In this document: positions 16,479 through 26,193 of the stretch, one piece after another
Position numbering within the stretch: the first letter of the stretch is position 1
How the letters are laid out: the number at the start of each line of letters is the position of its first letter
Source of the DNA: Actinomyces sp. zg-332
Lineage (GTDB): Bacteria; Actinomycetota; Actinomycetes; Actinomycetales; Actinomycetaceae
Length of the DNA stretch: 64,000 nucleotides
Direction of reading: 5' to 3'
NCBI RefSeq assembly: GCF_011751945.2
Contig: NZ_CP064951.1
Location: 248,001 to 312,000 of the forward strand
Program-made: the position numbers and the translations under genes
The notes under the pieces: model-generated
Told to the model about the DNA's origin: nothing
Databases searched by the model: none
Seen by the model: the letters and a program-made list of their open reading frames with translations, nothing else

Positions 16479-18107
16479 ATGGAAAATCAAGATAACGATA
16501 TTTCACAACGAGATGCTAAAGACATTAGATGGAATAGAGTCCATTTTCTGACCCCTCTAATTATGCTTTGGAAAGCAATCTTAGCTATACTTGCCATTGT
16601 AAGTTATAGCACTATACAAGACCCTAACTTTTGGGCTAATTACAACCAATACGAAAGTGGGTTAAGTTTCTTCAAAGCCTACTTACTCATATTTGCTTTA
16701 GGGCTGTTGGGAATACTTTTACTTGCAATTTTATATTGTTACTTTGCTTGGACTCGTATTGGTTATAGTCTGGATGACTTAAATGTTTATTACAAGCAGG
16801 GAATATTTTTCAAAAATCAAAGATACATACGTTTATCTAGAATCCAAACTGTTGATATAGTTTATCCGCTAGTGGGAAGAATCTTTGGCTTAGGGCAAAT
16901 AAAAATTGAGTCCGCTGGTTCTAGTGAATCGCACATAACTATTGCTTTTATGAAAGAAAAACAACTAGATGATTTGCGAAACACTATTTTAGCTTTAATG
17001 GCTGGTGTGAGCGTACAAAAAGCTGACTCTAATGAAGAGAATGTATTTAGCGAAAACGAAACTGATGATTCGAGCGCTAAAGAAAAACTAGGTATACACG
17101 ATTTAGAATTTCAAGCTAGTAGAGCTCCTGAAAAAGTAGTTTATGAAATTGACTATAAAAAATTTATAGTAGCAATAGTAATTCATGCACTATATTCAGT
17201 TTTTCTATTTCTATTTTTTGCTCTACTATTCTTGACGGCTGTCTTCTGTATTGTAGTATATTTTCATGGTGCTCCAAAAACTTTAAGTGAAGTAACGGCA
17301 CCATTCATGGAAGAATCACTTGTAACTAAACTACAAATGTTAGCTCTGCCTATCTTAGCTATCGGTGGAATAATTACAAAAGCTGGACGAGATGCATTAG
17401 ATAAATTTGGTTATACTCTGAAAATAAGCCCAGATGGATTTAGAACTAGAAGTGGACTTACATCTTTAGTACATGAAACTATTCCTCCAAATAGAATACA
17501 CGCACTAGTAATAAAACAATCACTAATGTGGAGATTGCTAAAGATTTGGGAAATAGAAACTGTAAAAGCTGCAGTTTCACAAGCTGACGCAGATAGTTCA
17601 AAGAGTGAATCTTTTGCTCCTTTAGTTGAAATAGATGAAATAGATAGCTTAGTGCATTTAGTGTACAAGAAACTATCAGACGTTACATCTCAAGAAATAG
17701 ATAGAGAAATAATTATTGAAGGTTTGACTGGCACTAAAGAAGGAAAATACTTTAAACGAGTATCACCGGTAGCAAAATTCTTACATCCTTTCCAATATTC
17801 AAGAATGGCATACTGCGTAACAGAAAATGTAGTTCTTGTAAGACGAGGATTTTTATCTAGAAAACTAGCAATTATTCCTCACGAAAGAGCACAGTCATTA
17901 GGAATAAAACAGTCTTTCATCGGATATAAGTTAAAAGTAGCTACATTATCGCTACATCTAGTTAAGATAAATCACATGATGAATTTGGCATGTTTGCCAA
18001 TTAGTGTAGCGAAAACTACTTTGCAAGAATTATCTGATATGTCAGGAGTAAAACGTCTAGCTGAGCCAAATGAAGAATGGATGAAGCGAGTATATAAGAG
18101 TGAGTAG
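16479..18107 (+). CDS. Large membrane protein with several bacterial PH domains (YdbT-like)
   Basis: A 542-residue protein with two N-terminal transmembrane helices (about residues 25-43 and 66-88), a first PH domain (YYKQGIFFKNQRYIRLSRIQTVDIVYPLVGRIFGLGQIKIESAG), a charged linker near residues 185-205, two more helices (about 228-260 and 285-300) and at least two further PH-like modules (RSGLTSLVHETIPPNRIHAL and VRRGFLSRKLAIIPHERAQSLGI). It pairs with the protein at 15912, as YdbS and YdbT do. AAGGATTAGGA precedes the ATG. Its end overlaps the next gene by eight bases. Function at the membrane is inferred from family only. Confidence 0.85.
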   Translation: MENQDNDISQRDAKDIRWNRVHFLTPLIMLWKAILAILAIVSYSTIQDPNFWANYNQYESGLSFFKAYLLIFALGLLGILLLAILYCYFAWTRIGYSLDDLNVYYKQGIFFKNQRYIRLSRIQTVDIVYPLVGRIFGLGQIKIESAGSSESHITIAFMKEKQLDDLRNTILALMAGVSVQKADSNEENVFSENETDDSSAKEKLGIHDLEFQASRAPEKVVYEIDYKKFIVAIVIHALYSVFLFLFFALLFLTAVFCIVVYFHGAPKTLSEVTAPFMEESLVTKLQMLALPILAIGGIITKAGRDALDKFGYTLKISPDGFRTRSGLTSLVHETIPPNRIHALVIKQSLMWRLLKIWEIETVKAAVSQADADSSKSESFAPLVEIDEIDSLVHLVYKKLSDVTSQEIDREIIIEGLTGTKEGKYFKRVSPVAKFLHPFQYSRMAYCVTENVVLVRRGFLSRKLAIIPHERAQSLGIKQSFIGYKLKVATLSLHLVKINHMMNLACLPISVAKTTLQELSDMSGVKRLAEPNEEWMKRVYKSE

Positions 18108-18969
18108 TAAATTCAATATAGGTATAGTTGGTGCTGGAAAAGTAGGGTCAATTCTTGGCAATGCTTATAGGAATTGTGGGCATAATATAACATCCATATA
18201 TACGGCTGATAAAGAAAATATTGAGCGTAATGAAATACTATTACCAGGTGTGCCGGTATGTTCTATTGAAGAAGTGATAGCGAAAAGTGAAATAGTTTTC
18301 TTTACAATTCCAGATGATGAATTAGCTCCCACCATAGCAGGTCTAGCTAAGCTCAATGTGTTTAAAAAAGGACAAATTCTAGTACATACAAGTGGTCGAT
18401 GTAAACTAGATGTATTTGAACCAGCAGTCGATACAATAGGGATGAGCATACACCCAGTAATGACATTTACTGGAACAAGTTTGGATTTACCTAAACTAAA
18501 AAATGCTGCTTTTGCTATAAATGCTCCAAAGCTTATGCTCCCTATTGCTCAAGCTTTAGTTATGGAGTTGGAAGCAAACCCGATAATAGTTGATGATGAT
18601 AACAGAGATCTTTACCATCTTGCTTTATCACATGGAGCAAACCACTTGAGTCTGATAGTTAATCAAAGCTTGAAAATGCTTGATAAATCTGGAATACAAA
18701 ATCCTCAAGATATCGCAAAACCACTATTTGAAGCAGCCCTTGAAAGAACTTTTATGCAAAGAAATAAAGGTATAAGTGGTCCGGTACCAAGAGGTGATGT
18801 ACAAACAATTCAAAAACACTTCCAAGCCTTAAAAGAAGCACAAATGTATGAGATGATACAGATATACGCTCTTTTGAACAAATCTACAGTTCAAGCATGT
18901 TTGGAAGAAAAAATAATAAACGAAAATACTGCTAATAAAATTTTGAAAGTAGTGGAATCATATTTGTAA
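18100..18969 (+). CDS. DUF2520 Rossmann-fold oxidoreductase-like protein
   Basis: A 289-residue protein. The N-terminus IGIVGAGKVGSILGNAYRNCGH is a dinucleotide-binding loop (GAGKVG); VFFTIPDDELAPTIAGL and VHTSGRCKLDVFE are typical of the DUF2520 family, followed by a helical C-terminal domain (DDNRDLYHLALSHGANHL and VPRGDVQTIQKHFQAL). In many actinobacteria this gene sits immediately upstream of panC, as here, and a role as ketopantoate reductase or another pantothenate-related reductase has been proposed. The GTG start lies inside the end of the PH-domain gene. Confidence 0.85.
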   Translation: MSSKFNIGIVGAGKVGSILGNAYRNCGHNITSIYTADKENIERNEILLPGVPVCSIEEVIAKSEIVFFTIPDDELAPTIAGLAKLNVFKKGQILVHTSGRCKLDVFEPAVDTIGMSIHPVMTFTGTSLDLPKLKNAAFAINAPKLMLPIAQALVMELEANPIIVDDDNRDLYHLALSHGANHLSLIVNQSLKMLDKSGIQNPQDIAKPLFEAALERTFMQRNKGISGPVPRGDVQTIQKHFQALKEAQMYEMIQIYALLNKSTVQACLEEKIINENTANKILKVVESYL

Positions 18970-19154
18970 TAAAAATTATAAAGTGTATTACTCTTCTAGA
19001 ATTATTTCTTTTGTTAAATACTATTGGAAAGAGTGTACTTTCTAAAATATAGCTAAATAGGGCATTCGAACCCTAAATTTCCAGACTCTTTATATAAGGA
19101 CAAAAGGTCAGAAATATTTTCACAACATGTAAGTGATGGTAGAGATAGGTTGAA

Positions 19155-19979
19155 ATGAAAATAGTAAAAACTAAAGAAGAGCTAAAGTCAAATATTGATA
19201 GATCAAAGACAATAGCACTAGTAATGACGATGGGTGCATTGCATGATGGACATATGCATTTAGTTAAAGCAGCCAAAGAAAAAGCAGAGCAAGTAATAGT
19301 TTCAATCTATGTTAACCCATTACAGTTCGGTAAAAATGAGGATTATAGTAAATATCCACGCACCTTAGATAAAGATATTCAAAAATGTGAAGAACACGGT
19401 GTAGATGTGGTTTTTGCTCCTAGTGATGAACAAATGTATGGTGATACTAGGCAGATAAGTTTAAAAGTAGGAGTATTAGCTGAAATATTTGAAGGAAAAA
19501 CTAGGCCTGGGCATTTTGACGGTGTCTGTCAGATAGTTTGTAAAGTGTTCAATCTTGTAAGACCTGATTACGCTTTCTTCGGTCAAAAAGATGCTCAGCA
19601 GTTAGCTGTGATTAAAAACATGGTGCAAGATTTAGATATGGGAATACAAATTTGTGCTGTGCCTATCGTACGTGAACCATCAGGGCTAGCTATGTCCAGT
19701 AGAAATACTTTTTTGAGCAATGATGGGAAAAGAACTGCTAGCCAAATTTACAAGGTTTTGAACTTTGCTAGAAATAATGTGATATGCGGAATGCCCCCAG
19801 AAGAAGCTTCAGAGTTTTACTATAACAAGTTGAACAGCATTGAGGGGATAGAAGTAGATTACTTTGAGATAGTTGATCCTTACACATTTTCAGTTCCTAA
19901 TCCGTCAAAGCAAATGTTAATTATTTGTGCTGTAAAAGTAGAAGGTGTGCGTCTTTTGGATAATTTGCTGATAGGGTAG
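19155..19979 (+). CDS. panC: Pantothenate synthetase (pantoate-beta-alanine ligase)
   Basis: A 274-residue cytoplasmic enzyme joining pantoate and beta-alanine with ATP. Motifs are TMGALHDGHMHLVKAA (HIGH-type, residues about 25-40), SIYVNPLQFGKNEDY, RPGHFDGVCQIVCKVF, FFGQKDAQQLAVI and REPSGLAMSSRN (KMSKS-type region). The start ATG has only a weak ribosome binding site. panD and coaX, which often follow in actinobacteria, are absent here; lysS follows on the opposite strand. Confidence 0.96.
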   Translation: MKIVKTKEELKSNIDRSKTIALVMTMGALHDGHMHLVKAAKEKAEQVIVSIYVNPLQFGKNEDYSKYPRTLDKDIQKCEEHGVDVVFAPSDEQMYGDTRQISLKVGVLAEIFEGKTRPGHFDGVCQIVCKVFNLVRPDYAFFGQKDAQQLAVIKNMVQDLDMGIQICAVPIVREPSGLAMSSRNTFLSNDGKRTASQIYKVLNFARNNVICGMPPEEASEFYYNKLNSIEGIEVDYFEIVDPYTFSVPNPSKQMLIICAVKVEGVRLLDNLLIG

Positions 19980-20280
19980 TAGGATAAGAGATAAAGTAGC
20001 TCAAAATATTATATAGTGCTTGTATAAGTGTTATATGTGAATGTACTAGCTTTGTTACGTTGTGGGTTATTCGTACATCTGTCTAGTGGCTTTGTTGTTT
20101 AACTTCTTGCTCTCAAAATATTATTTTCTTTTAAAGCCAATAAGTATGCTTACTTATATTTGCAGTCTTTTGAATTGGCGAAACATAAAGTTTTTATCAG
20201 AATATAAAATAATTCCTTAGCATAAAGTTTTATTATATAAGCAAAATCTATTTCAAAGCCTTAGTCAGACTACGCTTAAA
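19980..20280. other. Gap between convergent panC and lysS
   Basis: About 300 bp of AT-rich sequence. I see no gene or RNA structure apart from the lysS terminator at its right edge. Confidence 0.5.
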
Positions 20281-20323
20281 AACAAAACAGGCATCCTAAT
20301 GTTTAATACGGATACCTGTTTTA
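20281..20323 (-). terminator. Terminator of lysS
   Basis: On the minus strand, AAAACAGGTATCC pairs with GGATGCCTGTTTT (one wobble) and is followed by a T-rich stretch. Confidence 0.8.
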
Positions 20324-20367
20324 TATGAAACACCATACAAGGTGTATATCACAAAGATAACATCACT

Positions 20368-21936
20368 TTATTCTTCAATGTTATCTTCGGATTTGTGAGA
20401 TTGTTTCACTTCACGTTTTACTAGAGGGAAGGTAATAGTTTCACGTATACCATAGCCTGTTAGAGCCATTAGTAAGCGGTCAAGTCCCATTCCCATACCA
20501 CCAGCTGGAGGCATTCCTTGTTCCATAGCTTCTAAGAAATCTTCATCTAATACCATGGCTTCAGGATCGCCCTTAGCGGCTGCTAAGGCTTGAGATTCAA
20601 AGCGTTCACGCTGTACAACAGGGTCAACTAGTTCTGAGTAAGCTGTTGCTAGTTCGAAACCACGTACGTATAAATCCCATTTTTCAACGATACCTGGTTT
20701 TGAGCGATGTGCTCGAGTTAGTGGTGAAGTATCGACAGGGAAATCACGAACGAATGTTGGCTTATACAATTTATGTCCAACTAGTTCTTCCCAAATTTCT
20801 TCAACAATTTTACCTGGTAGGGCGTGATCTGCTATTTCAATTTCTAAGCGAGATGCTAAAGCACGTAGATGTTCTTCAGAGGTTTCAGGAGTAATTGTCT
20901 CTCCAACCGCTTCTGACAGAGACTCATACAAACTCAAATTATCCCATTCACCGCTTAAATCATATTCAGAACCATCATTTAGAGTCACTATTTCAGACCC
21001 AAAGACGTCACGAGCAACTTTTTGTATGAAATTGCGTGTCAAATCAGCCATGGTGTTGTAATCACCGTATGCTTCATAGGCTTCTAGCATTGTAAATTCT
21101 GGTGAATGAGATGAGTCTGCACCTTCGTTGCGGAAGTTACGGTTAATTTCAAAGACCTTATCAATACCACCAACTACTGCTCGCTTTAGATATAGTTCTG
21201 GAGCAATACGTAAGTATAGTTCAGTGTCGTAAGCGTTTATGTGAGTTACGAATGGTCTAGCAGCAGCACCACCATGCAAGTTTTGTAACATAGGTGTTTC
21301 GATTTCAATGAAATCTTTGCTGTGGAAGAAATCACGTAGAGAACGCACTACTGCTGAACGAATACGTACAGTTTTACGTGCCTGCTCACGCATAATTAAG
21401 TCTAGGTGACGGCGACGTATACGGCTTTCCTCTGATAAAGATACGCTTTCGCCTTTTTCATTGACGTATGTCTTAGGTAAAGGTAATAGAGATTTAGCTG
21501 CAATTTGCCACTGTGAAGTAAATACTGACAGTTCTCCACGTTTTGAAGCAATAACTTTGCCATGTACGAATAAATGATCACCTAGATCAACAAAAGTTTT
21601 AAAATCGCTAAGTGAGTCAGCACCAACTTCTCCAGCTGATAACATAGCTTGTAGTTTATTTCCTTCACCATCTTGCAAAGTAACGAAACAAAGTTTGCCT
21701 GTATTTCGTAGGAATACTACGCGTCCAGCTAAACCTACAATATCATTAGTTTCTTCGCCAGCAGCTAGTCCTTCATGCTTTCGTCTAACTTCTTTAATTG
21801 TTGAAGTTATAGGTAAAACTACTGGATATGGGTCTATCCCATTATCTAGCATTGTTTGACGTTTATTTGCACGAATGCGTACTTGTTCGGGTGTGTCGTC
21901 AATAAGAATATTTTCTGCACTAGTTTCTTGACTCAC
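20368..21936 (-). CDS. lysS: Lysyl-tRNA synthetase, class II
   Basis: A 522-residue enzyme charging tRNA-Lys. An OB-fold anticodon-binding domain occupies about residues 60-160 ([24 protein letters not shown]). Catalytic motifs follow: [22 protein letters not shown] (motif 1 region, split), [20 protein letters not shown] (motif 2, around residue 269), and [15 protein letters not shown] (motif 3, near residue 490). The GTG start has AAAGG upstream. It is convergent with panC, in keeping with the common actinobacterial pan-lysS neighbourhood. I see no T-box leader upstream. Confidence 0.97.
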   Translation of the reverse strand: MSQETSAENILIDDTPEQVRIRANKRQTMLDNGIDPYPVVLPITSTIKEVRRKHEGLAAGEETNDIVGLAGRVVFLRNTGKLCFVTLQDGEGNKLQAMLSAGEVGADSLSDFKTFVDLGDHLFVHGKVIASKRGELSVFTSQWQIAAKSLLPLPKTYVNEKGESVSLSEESRIRRRHLDLIMREQARKTVRIRSAVVRSLRDFFHSKDFIEIETPMLQNLHGGAAARPFVTHINAYDTELYLRIAPELYLKRAVVGGIDKVFEINRNFRNEGADSSHSPEFTMLEAYEAYGDYNTMADLTRNFIQKVARDVFGSEIVTLNDGSEYDLSGEWDNLSLYESLSEAVGETITPETSEEHLRALASRLEIEIADHALPGKIVEEIWEELVGHKLYKPTFVRDFPVDTSPLTRAHRSKPGIVEKWDLYVRGFELATAYSELVDPVVQRERFESQALAAAKGDPEAMVLDEDFLEAMEQGMPPAGGMGMGLDRLLMALTGYGIRETITFPLVKREVKQSHKSEDNIEE

Positions 21937-22728
21937 TGCTAACCTTTCATTTTTAGACGAGTATATCTATTCTAATAGAAATAAGTATTTTTGGGGATAG
22001 TAATACGTTATTTAATTACGTTTTTATTCATTTTTTCTATAGTTAGGTTATGGATTATACTGGTTTAAAATGATTGATTTTACTGTAATTAAAGTTTAGT
22101 TTAGCAATATTATTGTCGTTTACGTGTTAAATACATTTTGTATTGGAACTATTTATATTAGTAATGTTATATACAGTGATGCATTTACAAAATTATTTAT
22201 ATGAATATTTTTACGATTTTATATTCGAGTACTCTTATAAGTTGATTTTTTACTATAAAAAAAGAGCAGTTTAGTATTTTGGGGAAATAAATATTTGCCA
22301 AAAGTCTTAACTAAAAAAGACGGGAGCAAGTTGCTCCCATCTTCTGACTGTACAGGTGGAAACTTTAGTTTCCACCTAACATTTTATACTATAGATTTTC
22401 ATATCTAAAATATTTTTTTGAAAAAAAATTTGATTTTGTAAATAAAAATTTTCTATAAGAGTTTTTTCGTAGTAAATGTGTTGTATTCCTGTTGTTGATG
22501 TTCTGATATTAGTAAATAGTCATTGTTGACTGCTTAATAATATTTATAAAACTAAAAGATATTTATATTGAATTGTTATATTCGAATATAATCATGCTTA
22601 TAAATATTATAGAAATTTTCAAAAAATATAATCTAGCTAAGATTCAATCTTTAATGATATGGTGTATGGGTAGGTATATGTATACGTAAAGAATTTTATC
22701 TATTTTGTATGTATAAGAGGGAAAGTAA
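21937..22728. other. Intergenic region between lysS and the glycosyltransferase cluster
   Basis: About 790 bp, divergent arrangement. It must hold promoters for lysS (leftward) and the glycan cluster (rightward). The only strong structure is the pair of hairpins at 22317-22377, described separately. Confidence 0.5.
22317..22377 (-). ncRNA. Two adjacent strong hairpins, possible small RNA or terminator facing lysS
   Basis: Read on the minus strand, a ten-base-pair stem AGGTGGAAAC with tetraloop TAAA comes first, then after 16 bases a stem AAGATGGGAGC... with an AAGAT/GTCTT-like extension (core GGGAGC-AACTT-GCTCCC) followed by TCTTTTTTAG. That is a good intrinsic terminator for a minus-strand transcript. 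No gene on that strand lies upstream between 22378 and 22728, so a short RNA made from that interval is one explanation. The class is unrecognised. Confidence 0.4.
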
Positions 22729-23904
22729 ATGACAAAGGTGTCTGTGGTAGTACCCGTATATAATGCTGAAGATTTTTTAAGTGATAGTTTAAATAGTATT
22801 GTAAACCAAACATTAAAAGATATTGAGATTATTTGTGTAAATGATGGGTCAACTGATAACTCGTTACAAATATTGCAAGAATATGCTCGTAAAGATGATA
22901 GATTGATTGTTATTAATCAAGATAACAAAGGTGCCGGATATTCACGTAATGTAGGTCTAAAAATTGCTAAAGGTAAGTATTTATCTTTCTTAGACGCAGA
23001 TGACATATTTGATGAAACAATGCTTGAAAAAGCCTACGCTACAGCTGAAGAATATGATGCTGAAATAACAGTATTTAAATGTGATATATTTGATTCTAAT
23101 ACACGTAAAAAATTTAATTTTGATTTATCATTTAGAGAAGATTTAATGCCAGAGGGTCCTTGCTTTTCTTCAAAACATCCAGATGCTAAAGACAATATAT
23201 TCCATATGTTCGTAGGGTGGGCTTGGGATAAATTATTTTTGAAGGAATTTATTGTAAGAGAAAATATTACTTTCCAAGAACTACGCACAACAAACGATAT
23301 GTTTTTTGTGCACTATGCTTTATCTAGGGCTGAAAGAATTGCAAAATTACCAGAAGTTTTAGTGCATCAAAGAATAAATAATTCACAATCTTTGTCAAAT
23401 ACTCGTGAGAAATCATGGGATTGTTTCTATAAAGCTTTGTTGCTTTTAAAACAACGGCTAGAGGAATCCTCAGAATTTGAAACTTATAAACAAGCTTATA
23501 CAAACTGGGCTTTAAATTTATCTCTTTGGCATTTAGCTACGATTGGGGAAACTCGTTGTTTAAATGTTTTACATTTATTTAAAACAGGAGTTTGTTATGA
23601 ACTAGGAGTGTTAGGTCATAACAAAGACTATTATTATGACGAGAATGAATACAACGATTTACAAAAATTGATTAATATTAGTGATGAAGATTATTTATTG
23701 GAAAAAATCTTTGCTCTAAAAAATCGTGTTGCTGTACTTGAAAGAGAAAAAGAAAGTGTTATTCAAGAAAGAGATAATACGGTACAACGTTTAACTAATA
23801 AAATAAATAGCATTTATGAGTCTAAAACTTTCAAAGCTGGTTTAACAGTTTTATATGTACCTAAGCTATTAGCTAAACTTATAGGATGTAAAAAGAAAAA
23901 GTAA
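22729..23904 (+). CDS. Family 2 glycosyltransferase
   Basis: A 391-residue GT-A enzyme. SVVVPVYNAEDFLSDSLNSI opens the fold, VNDGSTDNSLQILQEY binds the nucleotide sugar, and FLDADD (about residues 87-92) is the metal-binding DxD motif. Residues from about 325 form a charged coiled-coil-like segment (ALKNRVAVLEREKESVIQERD) before a short basic tail. There is no membrane segment, so it probably acts at the inner face of the membrane. GAGGGAAAG precedes the ATG. It is the first of three related tandem transferases followed by a UDP-glucose dehydrogenase; substrates are unknown. Confidence 0.9.
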   Translation: MTKVSVVVPVYNAEDFLSDSLNSIVNQTLKDIEIICVNDGSTDNSLQILQEYARKDDRLIVINQDNKGAGYSRNVGLKIAKGKYLSFLDADDIFDETMLEKAYATAEEYDAEITVFKCDIFDSNTRKKFNFDLSFREDLMPEGPCFSSKHPDAKDNIFHMFVGWAWDKLFLKEFIVRENITFQELRTTNDMFFVHYALSRAERIAKLPEVLVHQRINNSQSLSNTREKSWDCFYKALLLLKQRLEESSEFETYKQAYTNWALNLSLWHLATIGETRCLNVLHLFKTGVCYELGVLGHNKDYYYDENEYNDLQKLINISDEDYLLEKIFALKNRVAVLEREKESVIQERDNTVQRLTNKINSIYESKTFKAGLTVLYVPKLLAKLIGCKKKK

Positions 23905-23908
23905 AGAT

Positions 23909-24994
23909 ATGGCTAAAGTTTCAGTAGTTATACCAGTATGCGATGTTGAACATTATTTAAGACAATGTTTGGAAAGCATTATTAATCAAACTTTGTCTGA
24001 TATAGAAATTATATGTGTAAATGATGGTTCAACTGATAACTCGCTGAATATTCTAGAAGAATACGTAGAAAAAGATAGTCGCATAAAGGTATTCAACCAA
24101 ACAAGCTGTAACCTGTCAATCGCTAGAAATAACGGCTTTAAAAGAGCTAATGGTAAATATACTATTTTTCTTAACGGGTATGACTTTATTGACACTAGTG
24201 CTTTGGAGAGGCTGTATACATTTTCTGAAGAAAAAACTTTGGATATATTATTTTTTTCAGCAGGTATTCTACCAGGTCAATACCAGTTAAACGATACGCT
24301 CACTTTCTCTTACAGAAACCACGTTTGCAAAGGCGAACGTGAAGAGGTAAAGACTGGTAAAGAAATGCTAGTTGATTTGTGCTCTCAAAGAGATTTTTTA
24401 TTTGCCACTCACTTAGCCTTTTTTAGAACATCTTTTATGAAAGAAAATAACATTGCTTTTCTACCTGATGTTTACAAAGAGGATACCTCCTTTAATTTTA
24501 CTTGTCTAATGAAAGCTCAAAGAACTTATCGTATAAAAGATGTTTTATATTACAGCCATATATATGAACATTTTGTTAAAGACAATGACCAAACTTATAT
24601 AGATTTACTAGGACACTACAGATGCTTTATAACTGTATATGATGTCTTACTTAAAGAAGAGTTAAGCGATGAACAATACCAAGTTGTAAACGAAATTACT
24701 TTAGTTTTACTCCGAGATATATACAAAACATATACATTATTGAATGAAAAAGAACGCAGTTTATTTTTTAGTAAATTACAATATCGAGATAAATATTTGT
24801 TTACGATGTTACTGAACTCACATATTCATGGTGTAAATACTAGCTATCTTTATTTACAAGAAGAACAAGATTATTTGAAAAATGCAATAAAGAGCAAAAA
24901 AGAATCGAAATCATATAAGATAGGTGAAAAAATAGCTAAAATTTTTAATAAAAAAGTTACACTATCTGGTTCGAGAAACACTATTGATAAGTGA
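23909..24994 (+). CDS. Family 2 glycosyltransferase-like protein with altered DxD motif
   Basis: A 361-residue homologue of its neighbours: VSVVIPVCDVEHYLRQCLESI, VNDGSTDNSLNILEEY and RNNGFKRANGKYTIF are all conserved. At the DxD position, however, it reads FLNGYD (Asn89-Gly-Tyr-Asp92) in place of the FLDADD and FLDSDD of the genes either side. Loss of two of the acidic residues suggests it is inactive, uses another metal site, or assists a partner. It starts four bases after the previous stop. The frame is intact along its whole length, so this is not a decayed gene. Confidence 0.85.
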   Translation: MAKVSVVIPVCDVEHYLRQCLESIINQTLSDIEIICVNDGSTDNSLNILEEYVEKDSRIKVFNQTSCNLSIARNNGFKRANGKYTIFLNGYDFIDTSALERLYTFSEEKTLDILFFSAGILPGQYQLNDTLTFSYRNHVCKGEREEVKTGKEMLVDLCSQRDFLFATHLAFFRTSFMKENNIAFLPDVYKEDTSFNFTCLMKAQRTYRIKDVLYYSHIYEHFVKDNDQTYIDLLGHYRCFITVYDVLLKEELSDEQYQVVNEITLVLLRDIYKTYTLLNEKERSLFFSKLQYRDKYLFTMLLNSHIHGVNTSYLYLQEEQDYLKNAIKSKKESKSYKIGEKIAKIFNKKVTLSGSRNTIDK

Positions 24995-25004
24995 GTTATA
25001 CAAA

Positions 25005-26147
25005 ATGTACAAAGTTTCAGTTATTATTCCTGTTTACAATAGTGAAAAGTTCTTAGCGCAATGCCTAGACAGTGTAGTTACCCAGAGTTTATCTGACATA
25101 CAAATTATATGTATAAATGATGGATCAACAGATAAATCGGCTGATATTTTAGACAACTATACGCGTAACTACCCAAATGTAAGCGTAATTACTCAAGAAA
25201 ATGAAGGTCCATCTTCAAGAAACAAAGCTATAGATAAGGCTGAGGGAAAGTACATATATTTCCTTGATAGTGATGATATTATTACGGTGAATGCTCTTGA
25301 AAAACTATATGAAATATGTGAACAAAAGGAATTAGACATATTGTTTTTCTCAGCAGATACTTTCTTTGAACAAAATAAATTGAAAAAAACTCATATTGAT
25401 TTTAAAGGTAGATATCTACGACAGGGAAAATATCAAGAAGTTAAAAGTGGTGTTGATCTACTAGTTGAGTTAATATCAAATAAAAAAGCTGATGGTGCTA
25501 GTAGTGACTACATAGTTTCAGCTTGTTTAATGTTTGTTCGTGCAGACTTGTTAAACACTCATAATATACGATTTATGAGCGGAGTTTACCATGAAGATAA
25601 TTTATTTTGCTTTGCTTGTTTAATGAAGGCTGAAAAAGCTTATTGTGTAAACGATATTTTCTATTTTAGGCGGATAAGATCTGGGTCAATCATGACAAAT
25701 GATGAAACTCATATTAACTTGCTTGGATATTATAAGTGTTTTATTAACCAGTACGATATAGCTTATGACAAGAAGTTAAGGTTACAACAGCAAGAAGCTG
25801 TGCAGGAAATATTGAGCGTATTATGTTTTCACATCAGTCGAATATATAAACTTCTTGACGTAAGTGAAAGGGAAAAATTCTTAGATAAGTTAACTAAAAA
25901 AGAAAAATATTTCTTTACAACATTCTTTGAAGCAAATGTATTATTTGAGCTTGAAATAAGGGAAAAATTTTCCAGGGAGAATGCTATTTTACGCGCTGAA
26001 CTAAAAGAGATAGATGACAATATATTCTTTAGGATTGGTAGAGTAATAACTTTTCCTATGCGTAAGCTCAGAACTACAGTCAAGGTTCTAAAAACTCGTG
26101 GAATAAGTGGGATTGTGCAAGTTATAGTATACAAGTTCAAAAGGTAG
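25005..26147 (+). CDS. Family 2 glycosyltransferase
   Basis: A 380-residue GT-A enzyme with VSVIIPVYNSEKFLAQCLDS at the start, INDGSTDKSADILDNY and an intact FLDSDD motif. I place the start at the ATG at 25005, giving MYKVSVIIP like its neighbours; the frame is open to a TTG at 24984, but that would overlap the previous gene without a better ribosome site. It ends in a basic stretch (RKLRTTVKVLKTR). With the genes at 22729 and 23909 it looks like a family expanded by tandem duplication. Confidence 0.9.
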   Translation: MYKVSVIIPVYNSEKFLAQCLDSVVTQSLSDIQIICINDGSTDKSADILDNYTRNYPNVSVITQENEGPSSRNKAIDKAEGKYIYFLDSDDIITVNALEKLYEICEQKELDILFFSADTFFEQNKLKKTHIDFKGRYLRQGKYQEVKSGVDLLVELISNKKADGASSDYIVSACLMFVRADLLNTHNIRFMSGVYHEDNLFCFACLMKAEKAYCVNDIFYFRRIRSGSIMTNDETHINLLGYYKCFINQYDIAYDKKLRLQQQEAVQEILSVLCFHISRIYKLLDVSEREKFLDKLTKKEKYFFTTFFEANVLFELEIREKFSRENAILRAELKEIDDNIFFRIGRVITFPMRKLRTTVKVLKTRGISGIVQVIVYKFKR

Positions 26148-26193
26148 TTTTGCTGTTAAAACTTGTGTATAAAAGTTTAATAATGGAGGAAAG

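Noticed and set aside
21937-22100. T-box leader for lysS
   Set aside because: No T-box sequence or specifier-stem arrangement is visible.
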